Part shown: one piece after another, positions 29,455 to 37,743 of the stretch
Layout of the letters: each line of letters opens with the position of its first letter
How positions within the stretch are numbered: position 1 is the first letter of the stretch
Source: Trabulsiella guamensis ATCC 49490
GTDB taxonomy: Bacteria; Pseudomonadota; Gammaproteobacteria; Enterobacterales; Enterobacteriaceae
NCBI RefSeq assembly: GCF_000734965.1
Contig: NZ_JMTB01000126.1
Coordinates: forward strand, 1-64,000
Reading direction: 5' to 3'
Length of the DNA stretch: 64,000 nt
The notes under the pieces: generated by a model
Database searches by the model: none
Told to the model about the DNA's origin: nothing
Seen by the model: the letters and a program-made list of their open reading frames with translations, nothing else
Made by a program: the position numbers and the translations under genes

Positions 29455-30614
29455 AATCTATAAAGCGCAAAGTTGCGGTTTTCACCGGGACGCGGGCTGA
29501 ATATGGATTGCTTTATTGGCTATTGAAAGATATCCAGGCCGATCAGGAACTGGAACTTCAGCTCCTGGTCAGCGGCATGCATCTCTCTCCAGAGTTTGGT
29601 AACACCTGGCAGCAGATAGAGAAAGATGGATTTTCAATCGATGAAAAAATTGAAATTCTACTCTCCTCTGACACCCCGGTTGGTACTGCAAAAAGCATTG
29701 GCCTGGGAGTATTAGGCTTTGCCGATGCGCTGTCGCGGTTACAGCCCGACGTAATTGTAATACTCGGTGACCGCTTCGAAGCGCTTGCTGCCGCACAAAC
29801 TGCGATGATTCTACGTATACCCATTTTTCATCTTCATGGCGGTGAAATTACCGAAGGTGCCTATGATGATGCGATAAGGCATGCCATTACTAAGTTGAGT
29901 TATCTTCATGGTACATCGACAGACGAATATAAAAGGCGCGTGATCCAGCTAGGCGAAGACCCTTCTCGTGTGGAGAATGTTGGCGCGATTGGGCTGGATC
30001 ATCTCATACGTGGGAAATTTATGTCAGTTGATGAATTATCAGCAGCTTTAGATTTTCCACTAACGAAACCCTATTTTCTCGTCACCTATCATCCGGTGAC
30101 TCTGGGAGTAGAACCCGCAGAAGCGAGTTTTAAATGCCTGCTGGAAGCGCTTGATGAATTTCCGGAATACCAGGTGATCCTGACGTATCCTAATGCTGAT
30201 GACGGTGGCAGAAAGATTATTCCATTACTGGAGTCTTATGCTGTAAAACAACCGGAACGCGTGCTCGCAATTCCATCACTAGGACATGCGCGCTACCTCA
30301 GTGCCGTCAAGCATGCTGTTGCAGTAGTCGGTAATTCGTCCAGCGGAATAATTGAAGTGCCAGCATTTGATGTCCCAACGGTAAATATTGGCGAACGCCA
30401 AAAAGGCCGCCTGGCAGCAAAAAGCGTACTGAATTGTGATGCAACGAAGCAATCGATCGCCGAAACGTTAAAAATAGCGGTTTCGCGTAGCTATAAAAAA
30501 AGTGACGAGAAAATTGTTAATCCTTACGGACAAGGAGATGCGAGTTCAAGGATCATCGAAATGATCAAGACTATGCAATTTATTCCCGGTAAGACTTTTT
30601 ACGACATCAAGTGA
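29451..30614 (+). CDS. legG: Hydrolysing NDP-sugar 2-epimerase (LegG/NeuC family)
   Basis: From the ATG at 29451 the product is 387 residues. NeuC-family landmarks are FTGTRAEYG, ILGDRFEA, HLHGGEITEGAYDDAIRHAI and NSSSGIIE. The enzyme would invert C2 and release the nucleotide to give the 2,4-diacetamido-2,4,6-trideoxymannose used by LegI. An in-frame ATG at 29442 is also possible, but the 4-base ATGA overlap with legC favours 29451. Neighbours separate a LegG role from sialic-acid NeuC, since a 4,6-dehydratase and 4-aminotransferase precede it. Confidence 0.87.
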   Translation: MKSIKRKVAVFTGTRAEYGLLYWLLKDIQADQELELQLLVSGMHLSPEFGNTWQQIEKDGFSIDEKIEILLSSDTPVGTAKSIGLGVLGFADALSRLQPDVIVILGDRFEALAAAQTAMILRIPIFHLHGGEITEGAYDDAIRHAITKLSYLHGTSTDEYKRRVIQLGEDPSRVENVGAIGLDHLIRGKFMSVDELSAALDFPLTKPYFLVTYHPVTLGVEPAEASFKCLLEALDEFPEYQVILTYPNADDGGRKIIPLLESYAVKQPERVLAIPSLGHARYLSAVKHAVAVVGNSSSGIIEVPAFDVPTVNIGERQKGRLAAKSVLNCDATKQSIAETLKIAVSRSYKKSDEKIVNPYGQGDASSRIIEMIKTMQFIPGKTFYDIK

Positions 30615-30620
30615 AACTAT

Positions 30621-31694
30621 ATGACGCTTATCATTGCTGAAGCCGGTGTAAACCACAACGGCGACGAAAAACTGGCTTTTGAACTGGTTGATGCTGCTTA
30701 TAAAGCTGGGGCAGATATTGTTAAATTTCAAACGTTCAAGGCGAAGAATTTGGTAACAGCGCAAGCAGTTCAGGCGGAATACCAGGTTGCCAATACCAAA
30801 AGACAGGAATCACAGCTTGAAATGCTAAGCCGTCTCGAACTCTCCTGGGATGTGCATCACAAGTTAATTGAGCATTGCAATCGGCTGGGGATAGAGTTTC
30901 TCTCCACTGCTTTTGACTCTGAAAGTCTGGCATTCCTTGTCAATGAACTGGGCATTAAAAGGCTGAAGTTGCCATCCGGCGAATTAACAAATGCTCCGCT
31001 TGTGTTAGAACACGCACGCACGGGGTGTGACATCATTGTCTCAACAGGTATGGCGACACTGTCTGAAATTGAGTCTGCGCTCGGCGTTATCGCATTTGGG
31101 TATACCGCATCAGAAGAATTGGTACCTAGCACAGAAGCGTTTCAACGGGCTTATGCGTCAGAAGCAGGGCAAAAGGCACTGAAAGAAAAAGTCGTTATCT
31201 TGCATTGTACTACCGAATACCCTGCGCCGATGGAAGAGATCAATCTCCGCGCAATGGATACGTTGCATCAGGCATTTAACTTGCCGGCGGGGTATTCTGA
31301 TCATAGTGAAGGCATTACAATACCTATCGCTGCTGTTGCTCGTGGCGCGTTGGTGATTGAGAAACACTTCACACTTGATAAGACTATGGAAGGTCCCGAT
31401 CATAAAGCTTCTCTGGAGCCTCATGAATTGAGCGCAATGATTACCGCTATTCGCCAGGTTGAGAAAGCGTTAGGTCATCCGATCAAAACTCCGACAGTAT
31501 CTGAAATTAAGAATAAAAGTGTTGCAAGAAAGAGTCTTGTTGCGGCAAGAGCAATCGCGCCTGGTGAGAAGTTTACTTCTGAGAACCTCTCTATCAAACG
31601 ACCAGGTACTGGAATGTCTCCATACCGTTACTGGGAAATACAAGGCAAAACAGCCAGCAGAGAGTACAAGGCCGGAGAATTAATCGGTGAATGA
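30621..31694 (+). CDS. legI: Nonulosonate synthase (LegI, NeuB family)
   Basis: A 357-residue protein with the NeuB-type TIM barrel (IIAEAGVNHNGD, VKFQTFKAKNLV, LPSGELTNAPLV, GYSDHSEGITIPIAA). A C-terminal antifreeze-like SAF domain follows (about 295-355, VARKSLVAARAIAPGEKF). It condenses phosphoenolpyruvate with the 6-deoxy hexosamine to form the nine-carbon acid. LegI rather than NeuB is inferred from the legB and legC genes upstream. It overlaps legH by 8 bases. Confidence 0.88.
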   Translation: MTLIIAEAGVNHNGDEKLAFELVDAAYKAGADIVKFQTFKAKNLVTAQAVQAEYQVANTKRQESQLEMLSRLELSWDVHHKLIEHCNRLGIEFLSTAFDSESLAFLVNELGIKRLKLPSGELTNAPLVLEHARTGCDIIVSTGMATLSEIESALGVIAFGYTASEELVPSTEAFQRAYASEAGQKALKEKVVILHCTTEYPAPMEEINLRAMDTLHQAFNLPAGYSDHSEGITIPIAAVARGALVIEKHFTLDKTMEGPDHKASLEPHELSAMITAIRQVEKALGHPIKTPTVSEIKNKSVARKSLVAARAIAPGEKFTSENLSIKRPGTGMSPYRYWEIQGKTASREYKAGELIGE

Positions 31695-32334
31695 TCGTCC
31701 GTCGACAAAACCAATTGTCGTCATTGGCGGTGGTGGACATGCCAGTGTAATTGTTGACATTCTCAAACAGCAAAAACGCGATATAGCGGCAATCATAAGC
31801 CCAGATGATGTCAGTGGAAGAAAGGTTTTTGATAATATCCATGTCCTTAAATGTGATGACGATATTTCATGTTTCCATCAAAATGATGTTGTATTAGTTA
31901 ATGGAATCGGTGCTTTGCCTGGCTCAGCAATCAGAAGGAAGGTGAATGAATTCTTTAAAAATAAAGGCTATTCATTCGAAACACTGGTTGCTGATACAGC
32001 CTTTGTCTCTCCGTATGCAGTTCTCTTTGAGGGAGTGCAGATCTTTCCGGGGGCTATTGTTCAACCAGGTGTGATTATCCATTCCCATTCAGTAATTAAT
32101 ACTCGAGCAGTTATCGAGCATGACGTCGAGCTTGGTGAGTATAATTTTGTATCGCCTGGTGCTGTCGTTTGTGGGCAATGTAAAACGGGTGAAAATGTGT
32201 TCATCGGTGCTGGCGCAACAGTAATCCAGAATATCAATCTGGGCGCTAGTTCTGCCGTCATGGCGAATGCATTAGTGACCGAAAATCTTCTTCCGAATCA
32301 AAAAGTATATGCAGCGCGGGCTGTCATCAGGTAA
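31687..32334 (+). CDS. legH: N-acetyltransferase (LegH/NeuD/PglD-like)
   Basis: A 215-residue protein with an N-terminal Rossmann-like subdomain (IVVIGGGGHASVIVDIL). A left-handed beta-helix acyltransferase domain follows from about residue 95 (catalytic-type His in INTRAVIEHDVELG, then repeats to TVIQNINLGASSAVM). In the legionaminate route this enzyme acetylates the 4-amino group of the LegC product. The start is GTG at 31687, inside the legI 3' end; no in-frame ATG lies nearby. O-acetylation of the finished sugar, as for NeuD, is the alternative. Confidence 0.82.
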   Translation: MNDRPSTKPIVVIGGGGHASVIVDILKQQKRDIAAIISPDDVSGRKVFDNIHVLKCDDDISCFHQNDVVLVNGIGALPGSAIRRKVNEFFKNKGYSFETLVADTAFVSPYAVLFEGVQIFPGAIVQPGVIIHSHSVINTRAVIEHDVELGEYNFVSPGAVVCGQCKTGENVFIGAGATVIQNINLGASSAVMANALVTENLLPNQKVYAARAVIR

Positions 32335-32352
32335 CACTGCAGAAGGTATAAA

Positions 32353-33402
32353 ATGACTCAGCAATGGAAAAAAATATTAATTAAACCTAATAATACAATT
32401 CGAGAAGCGCTTGAGATTATAAATAATGAAGCATTACGTACAGCACTTGTCATCAATGAAGATAATAAACTAGTTGGCGTTGTAACAGATGGAGATATCC
32501 GTCGAGGATTGCTTAATAATCTTCCTTTGTCGGCTGAAATTCATCATGTAATGAATAATAATCCTGTAACGGTCTCTTCTGAAACCACCAGAAAAGAATT
32601 GAATAAGTTAATGGCCATACATGGTATCTTAGTTATACCGGTACTTAAGGACGGAATAGTTATTGGTCTGGAAACATTATCAGGATTGAAGGCTAATAAA
32701 CATTATGAAAATCCTGTGTTTATTATGGCCGGTGGGTTTGGAACACGTTTGCGTCCATTGACGGACCACTGTCCGAAACCAATGCTCAAAATTGGTGATA
32801 AACCAATCCTTGAAATACTTCTTAATCAATTTGTAGAGGCTGGGTTTAAAAATATTTATATTTCAACCCATTATATGCCTGATCAAATTACAAGCTATTT
32901 CGGAAATGGAGAGTCCCATAATGCAAAGATTACCTATATTCATGAAAAGACGCCATTAGGAACCGGCGGGGCTCTGGGTCTGCTTCCAGAGGATACGCCT
33001 TCACTTCCATTAATTATGATTAATGGTGATGTACTAACGACGGTAGATTTTGAGCGTTTGCTAGAATTCCATAATAAATTTGCACCATCAGCCTCAATGT
33101 GTGTACGTGAGTATGATTACCAAATTCCGTATGGAGTGATCTATGGTGATGGTCATCGAATCATATCCATGCAGGAAAAACCAGTGCAGCGTTATTTTGT
33201 TAATGCTGGTATTTATGTGGTCAGCCCTGAAGTATTTAAAAATGTGCCACATCAAGAAAAAATTGATATGCCAACACTTTTGGAGCAAGAAATAGCTCAA
33301 GGGAAAGAAGTTATTATGTTTCCTATCCATGTATATTGGTTGGACATTGGCAGGATGGATGATTTCAACAAGGCACAAATTGATATAAAAGGACTGATAT
33401 AG
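32353..33402 (+). CDS. ptmE: CBS-domain nucleotidyltransferase, PtmE-like
   Basis: A 349-residue two-part protein. Residues 1-120 are a pair of CBS domains (ALVINEDNKLVGVVTDGDIR; HGILVIPVLKDGIVIGLE). Residues 121-349 are a sugar-1-phosphate nucleotidyltransferase with MAGGFGTRLRPLT, CPKPML and metal-site INGDVLT. This architecture is that of PtmE, glucosamine-1-phosphate guanylyltransferase of the Campylobacter legionaminic acid pathway, which supplies the GDP-linked precursor. The GDP specificity is inferred from architecture and context. Confidence 0.8.
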   Translation: MTQQWKKILIKPNNTIREALEIINNEALRTALVINEDNKLVGVVTDGDIRRGLLNNLPLSAEIHHVMNNNPVTVSSETTRKELNKLMAIHGILVIPVLKDGIVIGLETLSGLKANKHYENPVFIMAGGFGTRLRPLTDHCPKPMLKIGDKPILEILLNQFVEAGFKNIYISTHYMPDQITSYFGNGESHNAKITYIHEKTPLGTGGALGLLPEDTPSLPLIMINGDVLTTVDFERLLEFHNKFAPSASMCVREYDYQIPYGVIYGDGHRIISMQEKPVQRYFVNAGIYVVSPEVFKNVPHQEKIDMPTLLEQEIAQGKEVIMFPIHVYWLDIGRMDDFNKAQIDIKGLI

Positions 33403-34100
33403 TGTCAATGACAATAGCTGTTATCCCGGCACGTGGTGGAAGTAAGCGGTTGCCCAAGAAGAACATAAAAATGCTTGCGGGTAAGCCACTAATAAAATGG
33501 ACAATAGATGCTGCACTGGAATATGGTGAGTTCGACATGGTGATTGTAAGCACTGACTCACAAGAAATTGCAGACATTGCCGCCTTAGCTGGCGCAACTA
33601 TCCCTTTTTTACGCCCAGCAGAATTAGCCACCGATACAGCAACAACAAATGATGTTATTACAAATATTGTCGATTGGGTTGAAAATCATCATGGTAAGGT
33701 TGATAGGGTGGCTCTTCTACAGCCGACGTCTCCATTGAGAGATGCAAGTGACATCAGAAATGCATTATCTCTATATGATGAACGTAGCGCATTATCAGTC
33801 ATCTCGGTATGTGAATTAGAACATCCATTACAATACTGTAATAAATTATCTGATGATTTATCTATGAATGGTTTTCTTCCAGAAATCATGAATAAAAGAA
33901 GTCAAGAATTGGAGACTTATTTTCGTTTAAATGGTGCGATATATATTTTTGATAGACGATTTGTTGGTTCTCTCGAAAAGATATACTCAGAGGGATCTTT
34001 TGCGTATATTATGAAAAAAGAGAATTCAGTAGATATAGATGACGCATTTGATTTTGTTATGGCTGAAACTTTAATTGACTTGAAGAAAAATATAATTTAG
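33402..34100 (+). CDS. legF: CMP-nonulosonate synthetase (LegF, NeuA family)
   Basis: A 232-residue acylneuraminate cytidylyltransferase with the CTP motif PARGGSKRLPKKN at residues 9-21, then LLQPTSPLRDASDI and FRLNGAIYIF. It activates the nonulosonate as the CMP sugar for transfer. The GTG at 33402 overlaps the preceding stop by one base and has AAGGA eight to nine bases upstream, so I prefer it to the ATG at 33408. It closes the seven-gene nonulosonate block. Confidence 0.87.
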   Translation: MSMTIAVIPARGGSKRLPKKNIKMLAGKPLIKWTIDAALEYGEFDMVIVSTDSQEIADIAALAGATIPFLRPAELATDTATTNDVITNIVDWVENHHGKVDRVALLQPTSPLRDASDIRNALSLYDERSALSVISVCELEHPLQYCNKLSDDLSMNGFLPEIMNKRSQELETYFRLNGAIYIFDRRFVGSLEKIYSEGSFAYIMKKENSVDIDDAFDFVMAETLIDLKKNII

Positions 34101-34254
34101 CACATCAATCAGACTAATGTTATTATAGTTAATTCACTATGGTGTATTATTAATGTGATTTTAATCTTTTAGAATTGAATGTCTTTTTACAGAAGGGAAT
34201 AGAAGCTAAACATTTTTTAGATAAATAATTATAATCATGTTCGGCTGGTGAGAT

Positions 34255-35386
34255 ATGGTTAAAGAAAATAACAAATTTACTTTTCTTGTAATACTCCTTT
34301 TTTTTACTCATGGTTTTTTATATTTCTTTACTGGTGATATTTATAATGAAGAAAACCCTATTAAATTAGTGAAATATTGTTTATTGCTTTTATTTGCTTT
34401 GAGTATAGGAAAATCGTTGAATTTTTTTCATACCAATGAAATCTTGTTGTTTCTTTTTTTGGTGAATTTCATTCTTACAATTATAATTTATTATTCCTCG
34501 AATGTAGCATTGTTTTCAACATTGATGTTTATATTTCCATTACTTTTTTTCTTTATGCATAGAAAGATTAACTATGAAAAGTTTATAATAATTATAAAAA
34601 CGACTCTTTGGTTAGCTTTTGCTTTTTCAATTTTCGAATTTTTCCTCTACCAAGATTTAAGTTCTCGATTCAGTAATACTGGCTTCAGAAGCATATCTAT
34701 TTTTGTCAATCCCAATAACTTTGGCATATTTGTTGCGTTAAGTTTGTCTTTAATTGTTGATTATTCTTTAAGAACTCAATCTACAAGAGTGCTAATTTAT
34801 TGGTGTATATCTGCACTCTGTATTGCTTTAAGTGGATCAATGACAGCAGCAGGAATTTATCTCTTTCTATTAATGGTGCGAGCATTAAAAATTTTAAACA
34901 ACTCTTTGCATACGATGAAAATAAAAAAATGTATATAGTTTTTTTGTTATTATCATCATTATCCTTGTTATATTTTCCGTGATCAATTTAGATGGCATTT
35001 TAAGGAAAACAGATTCTGTTGGCATGGATAATGTGACTGCTCGTTTAGAATATCTGACGAATTTTTTTTCATCAGTGTCAGAAAGTATTTTTTATCCACA
35101 ATTATCTTCCACTACCTTATATGCTGATAATGCATTCATTTATTCATGGATCACTATTGGCTTCATCGGGGCTTTACTTTATTTCATTTTGATTTTGTCG
35201 ATGATCTTTATCAGTGTAATGAATAAAGAAAAAAGACAATATCTTTTGTTTTTCTTGTCTGTTGCCTTGGCTACAATGACTACCAACATATTTAATATAT
35301 GGCCTATAGCATACATGATATGGGGGTGTGTTGGCTATAATTTAATGCCTGAAAATAATAGGTTTGAAAAAATAACATATGAATAG
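34255..35386 (+). pseudogene. wzy: O-antigen polymerase Wzy, split by a +1 frameshift at an A7 run
   Basis: Two pieces make one polytopic protein. The first runs 34255-34938 (227 residues, about six helices) and ends MKIKKCI. The second is open from 34925 in the next frame and reaches 35386, with a GTG at 34979. Removing one A from the seven-A run at 34923-34929 joins them as MKIKNVYSFFVIIIIILVIF and so on, giving 376 residues, a normal Wzy length. The junction restores a membrane helix, and the C-terminal DNAFIYSWITIGFIGALLYF is typical of Wzy. No other Wzy candidate exists in the locus. It may be a real mutation, a slippage-controlled gene or a sequence error. Confidence 0.8.
34923..34929 (+). 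repeat. A7 homopolymer at the wzy frameshift
   Basis: In the upstream frame the run is read within ATA AAA AAA TGT ATA TAG and ends the protein. With six adenines the reading becomes ATA AAA AAT GTA TAT AGT and continues to 35386. Confidence 0.9.
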
Positions 35387-35397
35387 TAAAAAAGATT

Positions 35398-36468
35398 TTG
35401 AGATCATTAAAAAAATCTCTTGAGAACGAAATGTGTGTTGATTCCTATCTTATTAAATCATTCGGTCTCAAAACAAAATGGGTATCTTATTTCAAAGTTG
35501 CTCGTTTTAGGGACAAAATACCTACTTATGCTGCTATATGTATTTCCCTAATGGCACCCTTCTTTTTTTTAATGCAAATAATTAGAAGCCTTCAAAATGG
35601 TAGAAACCAGTCTGTGGTTACAGGAAATAATTCGCACTGCCTTTTTCTTTCTTTTACTCATTCTCCGAAAATTATTGAATTATACAATAAGTATGGGCAT
35701 GATCAGCCTTTTAAGCAATGCATATCAGGTCGTTTGCTTTTTTTTATCCAAGAAATGACTACATACGAAATTGCCAAGTCATTTTTCATATCCTTAGAAT
35801 ATTCAGTTCGTTTTCTTCTTTCGGTTCATCCTCGTTATTTTTTGCATGTGACAAGTATATTCGAGTTAGTAGCTTTTAATAATTATCTTGAGAACCTGTC
35901 CAGAAATAATATTAATGAGGTAACACTTACAAATCATTATGATCGTTGGATTACTCTTATATGTGAAAAAGGTCACTTCAATGTAAATATCATTCAGCAC
36001 GGACTGGTTGTAACAGATTTTCTACCAAAGCAAAAGCTTCAGAACGTAAAATCGGTCAGAGGGTTTAATGAAGAGCAACTTGATATATTTTGTACAAATA
36101 TTTCTGCCAGACCAGAATTTACTAGATTATTACAGAAAACTAATTTAAATATTTCCAAAGATGACCGATGTGAAGTTTTAATTATTAGTAATCCATTTCA
36201 CCTGACAGAAGAATTAGAGATATATCAGGAGCTAAAAAAACATTCTATCGATGTAAAATTTAGACCACATCCTTTATATATAAATAATGAAGTGCTAAAA
36301 ATAGTTGAAGCGAATGATCTATGTCAGGGAACTCGTTACCCAAATCCAAGTTATTGTTTGTGCAAGAGCTCCACTTTAGGTTATGAATATCAGTCACTGG
36401 GTTATAAATTGATCTCCTGGAATGAAGAGATTGATATGAAATCTATATTGGTTTTATTAAAAAAATGA
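35398..36468 (+). CDS. Putative glycosyltransferase, unrecognised family
   Basis: About 345-362 residues depending on start. I do not recognise a named family. Visible features are a hydrophobic segment near residues 45-62 (YAAICISLMAPFFFLMQII), a basic N-terminal region, NHYDRWITL, IIQHGLVV, and FRPHP near the C-terminal third. The last is reminiscent of GT-B transferases of the polysialyl- or glycerophosphotransferase type. It is the only transferase candidate besides wbuB, so it may attach the nonulosonate. Starts are uncertain: TTG 35398, ATG 35431, or ATG 35379, which overlaps the wzy stop but needs one A fewer at 35409-35415. It overlaps wzx as ATGA. Confidence 0.65.
   Translation: MRSLKKSLENEMCVDSYLIKSFGLKTKWVSYFKVARFRDKIPTYAAICISLMAPFFFLMQIIRSLQNGRNQSVVTGNNSHCLFLSFTHSPKIIELYNKYGHDQPFKQCISGRLLFFIQEMTTYEIAKSFFISLEYSVRFLLSVHPRYFLHVTSIFELVAFNNYLENLSRNNINEVTLTNHYDRWITLICEKGHFNVNIIQHGLVVTDFLPKQKLQNVKSVRGFNEEQLDIFCTNISARPEFTRLLQKTNLNISKDDRCEVLIISNPFHLTEELEIYQELKKHSIDVKFRPHPLYINNEVLKIVEANDLCQGTRYPNPSYCLCKSSTLGYEYQSLGYKLISWNEEIDMKSILVLLKK
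35409..35415 (+). repeat. Second A7 homopolymer, at the 5' end of the putative transferase gene
   Basis: From the ATG at 35379 the frame reads NSKKDFEIIKKIS and then stops at 35421-35423. With six adenines it would read NSKKDFEIIKKSLENEMCV and run to 36468. The shift has the same size and sign as the one in wzy about 480 bases upstream. Confidence 0.75.
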
Positions 36469-37727
36469 AGCGGTTTTTACTTTATGGATTAGCATCAGGA
36501 TTCAATCGTGGTGGAATGTTTCTTATTTTGCCATTGCTTTCAACATTTTTGAGTATTGCTGATTATGGTCGTTTTTCGATATATATCGTTCTTGTACAAC
36601 TATTAGTTCCGTTTATTAGCCTGAATATCGTTTCAATAATTGGGCGTGAAATTTTTGAAAAGTACAGAGTAACCGTTTTTTTCACTGTTGCCTTTGTTAG
36701 ATTTGCAAGTGCATCTATCCTGCTCTGCGTTTTGGGATACATCCTCTTTCAAAGCGTTACCTTGCTTATTATTATCTATGCATTAATGGAAGCTATATTT
36801 TTAATAATATCAACTTTCGTTAGGTTTAAGGATTCTGCTGAAAATTATTTTTATATTTGCATTGGTAAAATGATTTTGTTAGTTATACTACTCGCAATTA
36901 TTTTTTTCACCTATCGAGCATATCTTTCAAAAGTTGATGTCCTTCTTATAATCTTCGCTTTGTCAAATTTAACTATAGTGCTTCCATTTTCCAAATTCCT
37001 AATGGCTATTAAAATAAGGAATAGACAATTATTTGGAACGTTGAATAAGCAAAGGGTAATTATATTTTTTGCTGTCGGCATATTGCCTCATACTCTCGCT
37101 CAGTGGGTCACTTCAGGTGCTGACAGATTTTTTGTTAAGTACTACGGTGGTGACATTCAGTTAGGTTATTATTCATATGGCTATGCAATTGCTGCTGTGT
37201 ATATGGTCGTTAATAGTGCATTAGCTCTAGGAATGCCGCAATTGTGCGTCCAAAAATTTACGAGTTACAATAGTGATGTTTTTTTTAATCGATATAAATA
37301 TCTGGTAACCGCATCATGGCTTGCATTTTTCACAATAGTGAATATCGGTCTATTCACAATAAAAACTAAATATAATGTTACTGAGTTGTATTGGGTGATA
37401 TATTTCGTTTTGGTTGGGTTGTATTTCTTATCATATTATTATTACTATTCATCATATTTATTTTATGCAAGAAAATCAAAGCAGCTTTCGGGGATAACAA
37501 TTGTTACAGCACTTTTAAATATCGTGCTTATTTTGTTCTTGACTCCAATATTAGGGATAAATGGGACAGCAATAAGTACTGCAGGTTCGTATGGGATATA
37601 TGCATGTTTGACTTACTATTATGCTTCCAAACATTATCAGATTAGGGGGGTGACGTTCCCGATAATTTTCATGACATCCTTTACGATACTGCTTTTCATT
37701 ATAGATTATTTTACTGTGCAATTATAA
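36465..37727 (+). CDS. wzx: O-antigen flippase Wzx
   Basis: A 420-residue protein with about 12 membrane helices, opening MKRFLLYGLASGFNRGGMFLILPLLSTFLS as PST-family flippases do (first 15 or so residues cytoplasmic). A central SGADRFFVKYYGG is the conserved loop of this superfamily. It would translocate the undecaprenyl-linked O unit to the periplasm for Wzy. It is very AT-rich, like wzy and the transferase gene before it. The start overlaps the preceding stop by 4 bases. Confidence 0.9.
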   Translation: MKRFLLYGLASGFNRGGMFLILPLLSTFLSIADYGRFSIYIVLVQLLVPFISLNIVSIIGREIFEKYRVTVFFTVAFVRFASASILLCVLGYILFQSVTLLIIIYALMEAIFLIISTFVRFKDSAENYFYICIGKMILLVILLAIIFFTYRAYLSKVDVLLIIFALSNLTIVLPFSKFLMAIKIRNRQLFGTLNKQRVIIFFAVGILPHTLAQWVTSGADRFFVKYYGGDIQLGYYSYGYAIAAVYMVVNSALALGMPQLCVQKFTSYNSDVFFNRYKYLVTASWLAFFTIVNIGLFTIKTKYNVTELYWVIYFVLVGLYFLSYYYYYSSYLFYARKSKQLSGITIVTALLNIVLILFLTPILGINGTAISTAGSYGIYACLTYYYASKHYQIRGVTFPIIFMTSFTILLFIIDYFTVQL

Positions 37728-37743
37728 CTAATCGGTGTTATTT

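Noticed and set aside
27098-34100. Reading the nonulosonate block as a sialic acid (Neu5Ac) cluster
   Set aside because: A 4,6-dehydratase and a 4-aminotransferase precede the NeuC/NeuB-like genes, which Neu5Ac synthesis does not need; they point to a 6-deoxy-diamino nonulosonate.
27098-34100. Reading the nonulosonate block as a pseudaminic acid cluster
   Set aside because: Pseudaminate synthesis uses PseB with 5-epimerisation and a PseG hydrolase; here there is a NeuC-like hydrolysing 2-epimerase, as in the legionaminate route.
34800-34982. A 60-codon plus-strand frame across the wzy break
   Set aside because: It is in the third frame and does not join the two Wzy pieces; the join comes from removing one A, not from this frame.
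34979-35386. An independent small membrane protein starting at GTG 34979
   Set aside because: The same frame is open and hydrophobic back to 34925 and continues the upstream Wzy sequence, so a broken single gene explains it better.
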